DNA from: Diphasiastrum complanatum
Lineage: Eukaryota; Streptophyta; Lycopodiopsida; Lycopodiales; Lycopodiaceae
Assembly: GCA_029204225.1 (NCBI GenBank)
Contig: MU832063.1
Span: 25,189-89,188, forward strand
Direction: 5' to 3'
DNA: 64,000 bases
Translations under genes and position numbers: made by a program
The notes under the pieces: model-generated
What the model saw: the letters and a program-made list of their open reading frames with translations, nothing else
Databases searched by the model: none
Told to the model about the DNA's origin: nothing
Shown here: positions 14,320 to 26,163 of the stretch, in pieces
Layout: each line of letters opens with the position of its first letter
Numbering within the stretch: position 1 is the first letter of the stretch

Positions 14320-17300
14320 TGTGAAAAAAGTGGTTCTTTAATGGATCCAAACTCCCAAAATACTTGGCTAACATCTTTGCACAACAAGCTACAAAAGCTA
14401 GAAATGGCAAAGCATCCTAATGCTACCTTTGATACACATGAACTTGACAAAGCATTTAAGAGACAAAAGAAACTAATAAAAGGTACTGATGGCAGCCAAA
14501 AATAACAACAAACAGGGCTCCCAACAATAGCCTACCACTTTTGGAAACCTCTTAAGATCATACACAAAAGCTTGAGGACAATACACAAAGCAATGCTCTC
14601 AATGGAGGAAGAAACCGTGACAATGATCTATTGATCTCTCTCAACAATACAATAAGTTTCTCCAACCTATTCTCCACAAATTTCAGCCTAATATAGGTGA
14701 GAGAGATGAGTCTTTCTCCTCTCTCTAGAACTTAGGACCCAATTTTAGGGCACCAGTAGCCTAAAATAGTCAATTTTGGCCTATATATCCAAATAACATG
14801 ATTTTGGTGTCATTTCGAAGGTCCTGAAGTTTGAGACTTCTTCAATATGAACTATATACTAAAATAAAAGTATCTAGGCCTCTTTCACACGTGTGAAGGG
14901 TTAGATCCAAAACTATGTACAAAAATTGCCAATTTAGGCCTCAAACTAGCTAGGAAATGTTGACAAGAGAATCACAAGAATCTAGATCCTCATTAGAAGT
15001 ACAAAAGTTGTTTTGCTTGCTACCTTCATTACTTTGCTTCTTATGACATTAATTTGCAAAATGACCTTTTATCCCACAATAATAGCACTTGAACTTTGAC
15101 TTATCTTTCTTTCTAAAAGAAGTAGAAGAGGAGGAGGAAGAGTGATCATCATGATCCGAGTTACCACCTTTGGACCATTTCCCTTTGCCTTTGACTTTGC
15201 CTTTTGTGAAGAAAGCCTCTTCACCTCCACCTTGCAAGGATGCACCATCAAGCTTTGATTGCAACCTATGTTCTTCAGCCAGTAAGATTTCTTGCAAGTC
15301 AACCACACTTGGCAAGACTCTTTGAATGGCAAAACTTTGCACAAGTTTAGCATGTTCATCTAGCAAACCATTCAACATAACATGGACTATTTCACCATCT
15401 TTTATGCTTTCATCAATGCACGCTAGATCATCACTTAAGGACTTAACCCTCAAGACAAATGCATGAGCACTTTCACTCTCTCTTTTCCCACTAGAAAATA
15501 TTTGCCTCCTTAGGGTCAATACCCTAGATGTGAACTTTGATTCAAAGAGCTTCTTCAAGGCATTCCATGCCTCACTTGCACTTTGACTTTTACCAACTTC
15601 CTTGAGAAGTTCATTGGTAACAATTATTTTGATGATATGAAGAGCCCTTTTAGCCTTCTTATCAAACCTTTGTTGCTCTTGAACTATGGGTGGTCTCTCT
15701 TTAGTTCCTGCAACTATGTCCATGAGTTCATTCAACTCAAGTAAGGACTCCATCCTCACTATCCAGGTAGAGTAGTTTGATGAACTCAACCTATCATTAG
15801 TTTCTTACATGATCCCACCATTGGAAGCCATGAATGTAATGATTCTTCAACTTTTAGGCTCTGTCCTAATGCACCTAGCACTCACTTTCCTCTCAGAAAA
15901 TGATGGATAAGGAGATCTCTGAAGATCTAGGACCCTAAAACACTTCTATCTTGAACTTGCCGGTTTCCAAGCATAGAAAGGAAGATTGAAACACATGCAA
16001 CACTTTGCACACACTAAGAATGGATTACAAATCAAACCAACCTGAACACACTCTTGCCTCTCAAACTTTCCAGCAAGCGACCAAATCAAGTTATGATGTA
16101 AAGAGTTACTTGCATTCTTAGAAAATACACAAGACTAGGCTGCCAAGAATACCTAGAAATGAACAAACTTGATCAACACCTAAAATATTGATTCAACCTG
16201 TAAACCCACATGTAAACCCCACTTCTAAAAGTTTATAAACTCCAGCAAATGATAAATACAAGCTTTAGAGGTGAATGAAAGAGCACACTTAGTGAATCAC
16301 AAGACTAGCTTCACTAGCTTGTCAAATCTTGGTGTTTAGAGATCTAAGATCACTTCACATGAGAATGTTCCTCAACCTGTTAAGAACTTGAAAACACATT
16401 TGCATAATGGTTAAAAACTTCCAGCAAATGCTCCAATCAAATTACATAAGGAGAGTTACTTACATACTTAACAAAGTACACCAAAATTTATGCAAAAGAT
16501 TGTTGACAGTCTGTTCATCCAAAAGGGGATCTTTCATCCAAGTGGGAGGCTTTGCTCAGCCTTTTGGAGAAATACAAAATCACTCAAAGAGTATACTTAA
16601 GGAGAAGGTTCATCCAATTAAGGAGAGTGTTCATCCACAAAGGAGAGTGTTCATCCACAGTAGTGGAGATTGTCAACAATAGATTGAACAGAACATTGTT
16701 AGTATTGAATATGCACAAGCCTCACAATCAACAAATGATTAGGTGTTATGATCTGATCCAAAATAGCTTCTTCTCAGCCTCTGATCTTCAATAGACCTGA
16801 AATATGCTTTTGATCCACAAGTTCAACTCAACAAACAAAGGTTAGTAAGATTTGATCAACAATGCAATGCATAATCATGCTAGAACTTGATCAAACATCC
16901 AAATATCACCATAAATGGAAATCTTACTAAAAATAGTAGCCAAATAGCTCTGATACCATGTGAAAAAAGTGGATCTTTAATGAATCCAAACTCCCAAAAT
17001 ACTTGGCTAAGATCTTTGCACAATAAGCTACAAAAGCTAGAAATGGCAAAGCATCCTAATGCTACCTTTGATACACATGAACTTGACAAAGCATTCAAGA
17101 GACAAAAGAAACTGATAAAAGGTACTGATGGTAGCCAAAAATAGCAGCAAACAGGACTCCCAACAACAGCCTACCACTTTTGGAAACCTCTTAAGATCAT
17201 ACACAAAAGCTTGAAGACAATACACAAAGCAATGCTCTCAATGGAGGAAGAAACTGTGACAATGATCTATTGATCTCTCTCAGCAATACAATAAGTTTCT

Positions 17301-17566
17301 CCAACCTGTTCTCCATGAATTTCAGCCTAATATAGGTGAGAGAGATGACTCTCTCTTCTAGCCAATTTTGGCCTATATGTCCAAATAACATAATTTTGGT
17401 GTCATTTTGAAGGTCTTGAAGTTTGAAAGTTCTTCAATATGAAATATATACTAAATTAAAAGTATCTAGGACTCTTTCACACGTGTGAAAGTTTAGATCC
17501 AAAACTATGTACAAAAATTGCCAATTTAGGCCTCAAACTAGCTAGGAAATGTTGACAATTTTCACA
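14320..17566 (-). mobile_element. Copia B: gag-only minus-strand Copia derivative
   Basis: Flanked by CTACC at 14315-14319 and 17567-17571. LTRs: 14320 to about 14966 (3' LTR of the minus element) and 16959-17566 (5' LTR), TGTGAAAA...TTTTCACA. The minus primer site (complement GCTCTGATACCA, 16947-16958) adjoins the right LTR. The internal part is only about 2 kb: a leader and a Gag of about 245 residues (15049-15789) ending at a CCHC knuckle (CYYCGIKGHFAN). No pol. LTRs differ by about 18 of 400 bases (hand count, 4-5%). A reduced, non-autonomous copy. Confidence 0.88.
15049..15789 (-). other. Gag of Copia B
   Basis: About 246 residues on the minus strand. It begins with the substrate-like phrase SSNYSTWIVRMESLLE (DUF4219/UBN2 type), runs through the helical Gag core (MLNGLLDEHAKLVQSF), and ends in a Lys/Ser-rich linker and a CCHC knuckle. 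This is standard Copia capsid/nucleocapsid; the element has no polymerase of its own. Confidence 0.8.
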
Positions 17567-17679
17567 CTACCAACTCGTATGCAAGATCTTGCAACAAAAT
17601 GTGAGATGGATTTCACTAGCTCTACCAAAGTCTCTCAAACTAGATCAACCTCTCATCAATTGAGGGAGTATAGGCAAAG

Positions 17680-18380
17680 TGTGAAGAATTGCCAAAAATT
17701 GGCAAATCTAGCTTGATCAAAAACCATGAAGAATAGTGTGAATTTTGTACATAATTGGGTTCCACACATGTAGGGCCAAAATGCCATGTGGCAACCCACT
17801 CCTGATGTAGGTTAGGTCAAGTCCATAGTGTTGGTCATGTCATTTTGGTAGTGAGTCCTAGTTTATATGACCTAAGTCCTGGATTTAAGGTGAAAATTGA
17901 CCAACTAGCTATCTACCAAGCATGACTTTAGGAAATAGACTAGGGTTTCATTTTAGGGCAAGAAGAGTGAGTTAACTTCATTATTACATGCTGGAAATCC
18001 ATCTAACTTCAAGAAGGAAGTCGAATTTGCTATGTATTCCAAGCTCCCATAGTGAGAAGATGGAATATTTTTGGAGCTCATTGGCAATCTCAAGCTACTC
18101 CAGTATGTACATTGAGTTTTTGTGATCCAGATGCAACCAAATCAATTTCTACTTGTTTCTCAGCTTGAAGGCCATACTAAAGCCTGTAGTACACATGTGT
18201 GGGCTCGGATTTCAATGTTGATCAATGCTTTTGATTGTTAATGCTTGTTGTTTGTCAAATTGCCAATCTAGATCAACTTTTTTGTGTCTAGTTTTTTGAT
18301 AGATTGTTAAGCAAGCATCCAATCACTCTTGTGGATCTTTTGTAGATCCATTTATGGTCCTAAAGTACAGTACTTTCACA
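17680..18380. mobile_element. Solo LTR, 701 bp, TGTGAAG...TTTCACA
   Basis: Identical 5-bp flanks CAAAG at 17675-17679 and 18381-18385 and TG...CA ends mark a single LTR with no internal region. It arises by recombination between the two LTRs of a former element. It lies about 110 bases right of Copia B. LTR family resembles the Copia LTRs around it. Confidence 0.8.
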
Positions 18381-18385
18381 CAAAG

Positions 18386-19590
18386 TTTGGGTCAAACTAT
18401 CTTTGACATGTGTGAAACACTCAAACATCATTAATATTCCAAGAATTCATTGCACGTCCTGATTTTTTCTCATGGTATAGTCTTCATTTTCTTTCCCACG
18501 GGTATATCAAAGTTTAGGGTCCCCTATTGTTGTTTAAAATTTAGGGTTTATTGTTATTTATAGATGAAAATTAATCTATATACTGGTATTGTCCTCGTAG
18601 CTTTGACTCAATATCTATAAAAGGTCAGACCTTTTTCAATACTCGAGCTTTGATTAGAGTTGAATGTGATAATTATAATACCCAAACCTTGTGGTTATGT
18701 CCTATTTCAGAATGTCACCTCATATTCTCTTCCTACGACGTGTAGGTTTTTCCATTCAAAGAAAGATTAGAACCTCGCCTTTAACGGGAGAAAAGTAAGG
18801 GCTACACACCTTCCTAGGATCATGAATTTTAATTACCTGCATTTGAAACTTTCATATTAATTAGTTTCTAGTGTATGTGATAAAAAGTAAATTATAAAAA
18901 TATGACCTTGATTAAAGTTGAATGTGATAATTATAATTTCCATTCAAGGAAAGATTAGAACCTCACCTTTAATGGGAAAAAAGTAAGGGCTACACACTTT
19001 CCTAGGATTGGGAATTTTAATTACCTGCATTTGAAACTTTCATATTAATTAGTTTCTAGTGTATGTGACAAAAAATAAATTATAAAAATACAACCTTCAT
19101 TAGAGTTGAATGTGATAATTATAATACCCAAACCTTGCGGTTATGTCTCTTTCAAAATGTCACCTTATATTCCCTCCTTGCGGCGTGTAGGTTTTTCCAT
19201 TCAAGGAAAGATTAGAACCTCACCTTTAACGGGAGAAAAGTAAGGGCTACACACCTTGGTGAGCTTGTGTAGCTCTCTAAGGCTCGTTGTGGGCTTAGCT
19301 TATGCAAGAATTTGATCATGAGATCCAATATGTCAAAGGTAGATCTAACTAAGTTGCAGACATCTCTGAGAACTCACAATCTGGACAAATAATACTCTTT
19401 TGCAGAGACTTTAGATGAGCTAAACCTCAGAAAGCAATCAATTCCGATTATTTGTATTATGTAATATACTTTTTTTGTGTACATCATTTTTGAAAATATA
19501 TGAACCACTTTTTCTATGATCTTTTCTATGATTCACTTTTTCTATGAGGCTCTTTCTTTTTTATGATCTCCATTTCCATGGTAGAGGACA
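18386..19590. repeat. Three-copy direct repeat, units 188 and 257 bp apart
   Basis: The block beginning tccattcaa(a/g)gaaagattag and running to ctacacacctt starts at 18751, 18939 and 19196. Copies one and two also share about 150 bases to their right; the third keeps only the first about 60. The phrase 'aatgtgataattataat' separates units. No coding frame was seen. Origin not recognised. The rest of the stretch (18386-18660, 19260-19590) shows nothing. Confidence 0.8.
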
Positions 19591-20335
19591 CACTGTACTT
19601 GCAACTGGATATGAATTTTTGATAACAAGCTTAATTGTCTCCTGCCGAAAATGCATTATCTCCATTGGGAAGATCTTCGGGCACTTGAACTCCAGTGACC
19701 ACTACAAGCAGATATCGAATTGATGCCCTTGTTGAAGTGCTTCTCAGTGAAGTCATCCTCGGGCGCTGAACCAATATCGGCTGTATTTTTTGTCCTTGTC
19801 TTGGCATATTTGGATATGTTCAGAAGATGATCTGAGTGAAGCTTTGCCACAACAAATCTGAGTGAACTTATGTCGCATGTTTGGATTGGTTGTGGCAAAG
19901 ATTCACTCAGATCATCTTCTAAACTTATCCAAAAAAAACCATGGTATAGGCAAGACAGACCAAAGCTATAAACAAACATGTAGAAACACCATAGAAATTG
20001 AAGATGAATGAATAATAACCTGAAATAATAACCCTTAACAAACATGTAAGAACAACCATAGAAAAATGTAAATATATTTGTACATGTGAAATTCATATTA
20101 TCTCATCCACATCAAGGGAGGCCAACTTTTTATCTGTATCAACTTGAGTATCATTCCTCAAGTTGAGAGTCTTGTTTTTCTATGATTTCTAAATCCATTT
20201 CTCCAGATAAAAGTAGCTTGGGTGGAGAACACTCTGCCACTGAAACTGGATATGAATTTTCAATCGCAAATTTTATCGTCTCCTGCCTGAAGTGCATTAT
20301 CTCCATTGGGGAGACCTTCGGACATTTAAACTGAA
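19591..20335 (-). repeat. Duplicated ~105-bp block with open minus frame
   Basis: About 19591-19695 and 20222-20332 are direct copies, roughly 80-85% alike. On the minus strand both read FKCPK(I/V)..PMEIMHFRQETIK..I.NSYPV, so the frame is shared. This may be an exon copy of some gene I do not recognise. Between the copies lies the inverted repeat at 19812-19930. Confidence 0.6.
19812..19930. repeat. Inverted repeat, two 42-nt arms
   Basis: Arms 19812-19853 and 19889-19930 are near-complementary (tgatctgagtgaa...tttgccacaac against gttgtggcaaa...ttcactcagatca), with a 35-nt loop. Could be the end of a MITE or a small-RNA hairpin. Confidence 0.8.
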
Positions 20336-20470
20336 AAAAAACAAAAACACAATTAAATGTTATTAATCAAAGATTAGTTATTAGGAATGTGATTATCAGG
20401 AATGTGATTATGAAAAAAACAAAAACACAATTAAATGTTATTAATCAAAGATTAGTTATTAGGAATTATC
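20332..20470. repeat. Tandem duplication, ~79-bp unit
   Basis: The phrase acaaaaacacaattaaatg with the following attattaatcaaagattag occurs twice, about 79 bases apart. AT-rich, non-coding. Confidence 0.85.
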
Positions 20471-20589
20471 AGGACTAGATTACTTCTTGCAGATTAGGAA
20501 GTTTATCTTGTAGTGCAAGCCAATTGAAAAAGAATTTGGCATTGCATATCGTATATCAACCACAGCTGACAGAATATTTATTAGGCGAG

Positions 20590-20771
20590 GAATGTTTAGG
20601 AGGAGGAGAAGGAGATTGAGATTTATTAGAGGAATTTTTAGGAGGAGAAGATGGAGATTGAGATTTAGAATAACAAGAAGGAGACTTAGGAGGAGATTGT
20701 CTAGCAGTTAGAATGTCATGTAAAGGAGAAGGCTTTGAAAAATCTCTCGCTTTATTAGGAGGGTCAAGAGA
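20590..20771 (-). other. Pro/Ser-rich open stretch
   Basis: On the minus strand an open frame reads repeated SPPK/SQSP motifs (KSPSCYSKSQSPSSPP..., ends SVSCG then stop). It is due to an AG-rich repeat on the + strand. No start codon or domain was found. It could be a tail of a cell-wall or plastocyanin-like protein, or a low-complexity repeat. Immediately right, at 20772, a short Copia-LTR-like start (TGTGAGAGATTTCAAC) is seen. Confidence 0.3.
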
Positions 20772-21410
20772 CTGTGAGAGATTTCAACAAGTTTAGTCAT
20801 ATTTTGGTAAATTTTCAATTGAGGCCAAAACTCATTTTAGGATACAGTTTTGTCATCACTCATTTTATCTAGCCATTTCATATTGTTTAATGTTTTTAAC
20901 CTCAATTTTGACGAGTATCTTGCACATACGTTCACTTGACCCATTTCTAATGATTAGTGTCAACTAGAAATATACCAGACAAGTAACCGATTTCAAATTT
21001 TAATCAAACTTGAAATTCAACAAAAAAAAAAAATCAACTTCCATTTTCAATTTGGGGAGAACACATGCTTCCAAAATTTAGTCACCATCAAGCACAGTAC
21101 TAGAAAAAGTAAATTTTCTCATATCGGGTACCGTCTTCAAAAAGGTAACCATGAGGAATGAATGTTTTGCTGTCAATCCCAAATCTATGAACCAAATTCA
21201 TGGACAGCCTGTTAGGATAGCAAAATTTTATATCGTCCACCTCATTCTTGGTCATTTGGTAATCATAGTTAGACTTAACCGTTTTACTGAAAAAGTAGCC
21301 GACGAATGAGAAATCCATTACCAAACATAGACTTTCTTCACATGCTCAAACAGTTTAAATCTTGAATAACCAAAATTAAACTCCCAATGCAAAGTCTTTT
21401 CCAGCAATAC
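20772..21410. other. LTR-like start, then nothing recognised
   Basis: The first ~30 bases resemble the LTR start at 37636 (TGTGAGAAATTCAACTAG). A 74-residue minus ORF at 21100-21324 is unrecognised. Confidence 0.25.
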
Positions 21411-21462
21411 AAAATAAATAAATAAATAAATAGATAAATAAATAAATAAATGTATATATGTG

Positions 21463-21495
<33 letters not shown>

Positions 21496-21510
21496 GTATA
21501 TATATATAAT
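21411..21510. repeat. Compound microsatellite (AAAT)n-(TA)n-(GTAT)n
   Basis: AAAT repeats, then TA, then GTAT repeats, then TA again. Non-coding; the Tyr/Ile-rich frames across it are artefacts. Confidence 0.95.
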
Positions 21511-21589
21511 TTTAAGGCACACACCCCCCCTTCCCACACAAACCCTAATAGCTGCCACCTTGCATGCTATTGCTTTCCAAACCGGCTTC

Positions 21590-21592
<3 letters not shown>

Positions 21593-21630
<38 letters not shown>
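21593..21630 (+). repeat. (GA)n microsatellite
   Basis: About 38 bases of GA repeat. Confidence 0.95.
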
Positions 21631-21634
<4 letters not shown>

Positions 21635-21639
21635 CAGGC

Positions 21640-23685
21640 CCTTCAGGAGAGCAGGATTCACGAGAAGAGGGTCACGAGAGGACGAGAGGACATTCCATAA
21701 GAGATTTCGACCTGCGAACTCACCACAACTCTCACCACTAGGCAATCCACATTCTGGAGCTGGCCCTACGACCCGACCATCCCCTTTCACATTGCCTTTG
21801 CTGGGAAGATAGGTTTCCAAGCCGTTTTACAACTTAGAAAACTTCATTCCATCTATAAAAAGGTCGAAAAAGGAGGATGAATATGGCAACTTGCTCTGCA
21901 ACAACATAAGCCCAACGCGCATGCCCGATGGTGATGATATCCATCATTCTCATGCTCCCACTCAAGCATGAAAAGTCCTCATAGACATGGTAAAACGAGC
22001 AAATGACTGTTTGTTTTTTTACAGGTCAACCTAACAAGATAGTTGTTCCTTCGACATATCTTAGAGGCATGTGGACATCCATAATCCAAAATCTATTTTC
22101 ATTTCTTTTTACAGAAATCGCAAAGGACATCTTGTCCAATCACAGATTTAGCAGGGATGGGATGTTACCAACCATCACAACCTGACTGCAAAGATTAACC
22201 ATTAACCAATCAAATAAAGGTTCAAACTCGGAAATAACAAGGACTTGTTGTCAGCAATCCTAGCATAAAACCAGGATTTTATGGCTTTCAAAAATCTGGT
22301 TTTCTAAGTTATCTTACTAACAGTCAGAGGGTGGTCATGCAAAATTATCACTTTCTTCCAACACCCGATTGGGTTGTGCATGCAGTTCCTATTCCAATTT
22401 TTTACTACATCAATAATTTTCTGGGAAAGATACCCACACACATATGGATGTTTTTCTAAAACTAGTCTCTGCTTTTTTCCAGCACCATATCATTAAGGAA
22501 TATAACCAGATAACAGTTTCACAAGGATTTACAGTCGACACGTAAATACTGGAGGATTAACTTCTGCAAAACAGAATCCTCAACATGTAAACAAACAGTA
22601 GAATCCTGAAAACTTGGTTTTAGTAGATTGTTTTACAAGATAAATTGAACATACTCAATCTATCAACAACCTCAACCCTGCATGTTATCAATCATCAATG
22701 ACATGGGAAACAAATTCACAAATCCTACTACCTCAAGAAGAGTGGACATCAGAAGTAGCAAGTGTGATTGGGAAGTGTATTTCGCAAGTTAGGATTTTAT
22801 GTAAATCCCATTAAATGATTGTCAAATATCGATTATTAACTTCCTGTATAGAATTCATTTAGTTGAATTCATAACTTATATCTTTGTAACCATTGAGTTA
22901 TCCGCAGTTTTGGATGTCAATTGTGATGTTAGAAGTAGAATTTGATACGTGGATTACATTGGATCTGTTAGTTGACAGAAGCTTGTCCCTAGATTTGATG
23001 CATCAGTAGGGGATTTGAAGCTTGTCATTAACCAGAAAGGATCAGAATGTAATGTGGAACCATGTTAATTCTTCTATTTAAGTCACATGATCAGATGTGG
23101 ATTTGTGGTATCCATCTGAAAGGCATGCTAATCATCCACATAAATGGATTATCAAGTGTTTGGAAACAACAGATAATATCCTATAGTGATTATAGGATAG
23201 CTAGATGATTAATGGATCTCTAGAATATCAGATAAGGCGGTTAAGGGTACCTAGTCTCGACATGGAAAAAATAAAACCGTTTGATCAAATGTGGGGTATT
23301 TTGGAAAATTTTGAGGTTTAATCTAGATCCCAATGTGGTATCTCATTATTTACAAATCAGAGGCCCTCAAATATATTTCTCGCTTTCTTAATTAGTCCTT
23401 TACTTCTTAATAATTTTTCGAATATAAGACATCAGACTGGTTTATATGAATTCTTTCCAGCATGAAGTTATTCTTTTGAAAGACTGTTATGTCATATAAA
23501 TTACTACTTGTGTGAATAGACTTGGAATTCGGATAAATTATGAGGTTAAAGTGTTTCATTTCTTAAACCTTGAATATCTCTTTGTGCATAAATGAATTTT
23601 GATGGAATGGCAGTTTCTATCACTCGAAAAGTTCTGTTTGTAATAGAGTGAATCTTTTAGTGGAAGCACTTATTACTGACTTTTC
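21640..23685. other. No gene seen
   Basis: Short open frames only, no recognisable domain, splice pattern or repeat family. Confidence 0.5.
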
Positions 23686-23689
23686 TTGG

Positions 23690-23806
23690 ATTTGGATATT
23701 TTCATATATCATCTTTCCAGTTAACTTTTATTGAAATTGATAATTTCTTTAAAAGGAGGGGTGAAGTGGTGGGATAAAATTCTATTTGGGAATCTATGGG
23801 TTGCCT
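23690..23806 (+). repeat. Dispersed repeat, inverted copy at 63878-64000
   Basis: The stretch from 'ggatttggatattttcatatatcatc' to 'ctatttgggaatct' matches the reverse complement of the window's last 120 bases, about 90% alike. The following region to about 24330 has LTR-like features, including the phrase cttgggggctagatc also found near 62870. Probably parts of one LTR family. Confidence 0.75.
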
Positions 23807-24429
23807 GTAATTCTTTCCTGTTTTTAGGAGCTTCTAAGGATATAAACAGTTTAAGGAGGGAAGAATGTCATGGCCATATTCAGTTAAGGACTTGGAATAG
23901 TCCTAATATGGTAGACCGGCCCTCCAGTGTTCGAGATTATTGGTCACGCCATGATTTAATTCCATGTCAAGGACTTTTTGTGACTAATTACCTTGAGAGG
24001 ACCTAGACACTCTAATTGAGACATATGGAGTATTGCATGTCTATGTGACAGATATAGGCAGGAGGACTGCATGAAGAGATGTGATCTATTTATAGTTGAC
24101 CTGCATGGGGGTTTTATGGTTTCATGCACAGGACTTTACTCTCTATATAATGTGGTAGGGATTCTCCCGTCGACATATTAGGTTACCAGTTTCTCTCTTC
24201 TCCTCTTGCTTCACATGGCATGGCTTGGGGGCTAGATCTAGGTTTGATCTAGATTTTTGGTTGGGCGGTTTGGCTCCATAGTCTCTCCTTTTGTGTTCTC
24301 CTATCCTCATCTTAGGGGTTATCCCTTTGGGGAATTACATTTTCGATGTCTTGTTGTCTCTGCTTTGCTTTGTTCTTCCATTTGCCTTTGTTGGCTCCTT
24401 CTATTTGCTAGTCTCGGTCTGATTCCCTC

Positions 24430-25209
24430 TTAGGCTTGAACTACTTCTTCAGATTCTCTTTGTTGTTGTAGAGAGCCTGATCAGAGGAGTCCTTGTGATC
24501 AAGGTGCTCACGGGCTTCGACTTCTTCTCGAATCTCGATCACTTCTTTTTCAAGAGTCATCTCTGGATCCTTTGAAGCAACGTTCGGGTCGTCTGGAAGG
24601 ATCTTGGTAAAGCTCGTAGCAAATAGGTGAGCTGCTTCTCAATTGATACTGCATTGTCTATTCCGACATTGTGTAACGAAAGAAACAGATCCTTCATCTT
24701 TCTGATAAAAGATGTGAGGTCTTTGCCATCCCATCGTAGGTTCGTCAACTGATCTTCGAGAAGCATTATCTGGTTGCGTGATTTCTTCTAGAACCTGGTA
24801 AGTAATGCATTCCACATCTCTTTTGCATTAGAGAGTGTCACGAGGTCAAGTATTAGGCTATTTTCAATGGATGAAGACAACACGGCTAATGCCTTGTCAT
24901 TCTTTTCTCTCCATTTTCGTAGCTCTTTGCCGGTGGTTGTAGGCATTTCTTCGGTGCCATCTACCCAGGGTCATAGCCCTTCTCCCTTTAAGATGAGAGA
25001 GGTCTTTACCTTCCATGCTAGGAAGTTGGACCTAGTTGAGTCAAGGATTGTGCAGATCTTCGACTAAATGCTGCTTATAGATGCCATTGTTGTGAACTGT
25101 GTTCTTCAGCTTGTTTTTTGGTTTCTTGTTCTAAATGCTCGATTTTCTGGATCTGATAGCTTTGAAGCTATATCAGCTCTTTGATAGGAGCGAGAGGCTC
25201 TGATACCAC
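24430..25209 (-). mobile_element. Copia Gag and leader remnant, minus strand
   Basis: On the minus strand, upstream to downstream: primer-site complement GGCTCTGATACCA (25196-25208), then a Gag beginning TRSNFLAWKVKTSLILKGEG, then the helical core with LTYLLRALPRSFQTT (24557-24766). Ty1/Copia, UBN2 type. Later parts of the element are absent. A broken fossil. Confidence 0.75.
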
Positions 25210-26160
25210 TGTTGAGGAATTAGAACAACAGAATGGAGTTGGTTTAGATGCGACGCGAATTGCGGTCACTCTGATACCACTACTGTGAAACTCGGATGGA
25301 ATTCGATGCTGTCTGTTGGCTACCGCTTGCTAGATCAGATCTACAATCCTCCAGAGTGTAGAAAGACACTGCTGACCTACGTTGTAATTCGTTTTAGCAT
25401 TCAACAAGATGAAACCAATGTGTGGAATAAAGAGTAAACAGTTGAACATATAAAGACAATAATCAAACATTCAAGCATTCGAGATCATTCACATGTGCAT
25501 TCAAGCTACTATACTATCAATGATCCTTTTCTAAGAGCGATGTTGTGACAAACCCACACAGCGCGTCGGGGGCGTGAGAGAAATTATGTCTTTCATGAGT
25601 GACATCAAATCGTATCGCTTACTAGCGGACTTCTTGGACATCGGTTGGCAATTCTGTGCCTAGCTCACATTGGTGTTTAACCAAATTTGATGTTCAACCG
25701 ATTCTCTCATCTTTAATTTGATTATATAGATGGAGAGAGAAAGGGTTTAATCTAATCAAAGATTACAAGAATGGCTGATTAAGCACGTTCCAACGGTATT
25801 TAGATTGCCTTTAGCATCACTCGTAGAGGAGTACATCCCCCCTGGTACTTTCTTGATCTCCTTTATACTTGGAGCGTAAATATCTGCCGCCTCTTTCGGT
25901 CTTCGAGTCTTCCTCACCTTCATGTGTTCTTCAGCATTCAGCTTCGCCATTATGCCTCTTTGGGTCCACGAACATTTTATTTTCGCATTCGAGTGTCCTT
26001 CAGTCCACGAACATTTTACCTTCGTCTTCGGGTATCTTTCAATCCTCGAAGCTTTGGTCTTCGCGTTTGGGCAGTTCCCTTGCATTTGTGCAGACATGAG
26101 CTCGAAAGCTAGCAAAGCTTTGTGGTTCGAAACATTTTGTTTCTTCAGGATGTAACGCAA
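25210..26160 (-). repeat. Probable 5' LTR of the minus Copia (right limit uncertain)
   Basis: Follows the primer-site complement. Two starts are possible, because a second CTCTGATACCA lies at 25269-25279, followed by TGTGAAACTCGG at 25284. Open frames at 25756-26160 show only short repeated phrases (CSWTEGHSNAKIK/ CSWTQRGIMAK), not a known domain. Confidence 0.45.
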
Positions 26161-26163
26161 GTA

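Noticed and set aside
21318-21558. Tyr/Ile-rich minus frames
   Set aside because: They come from the (AAAT)n-(TA)n microsatellite.
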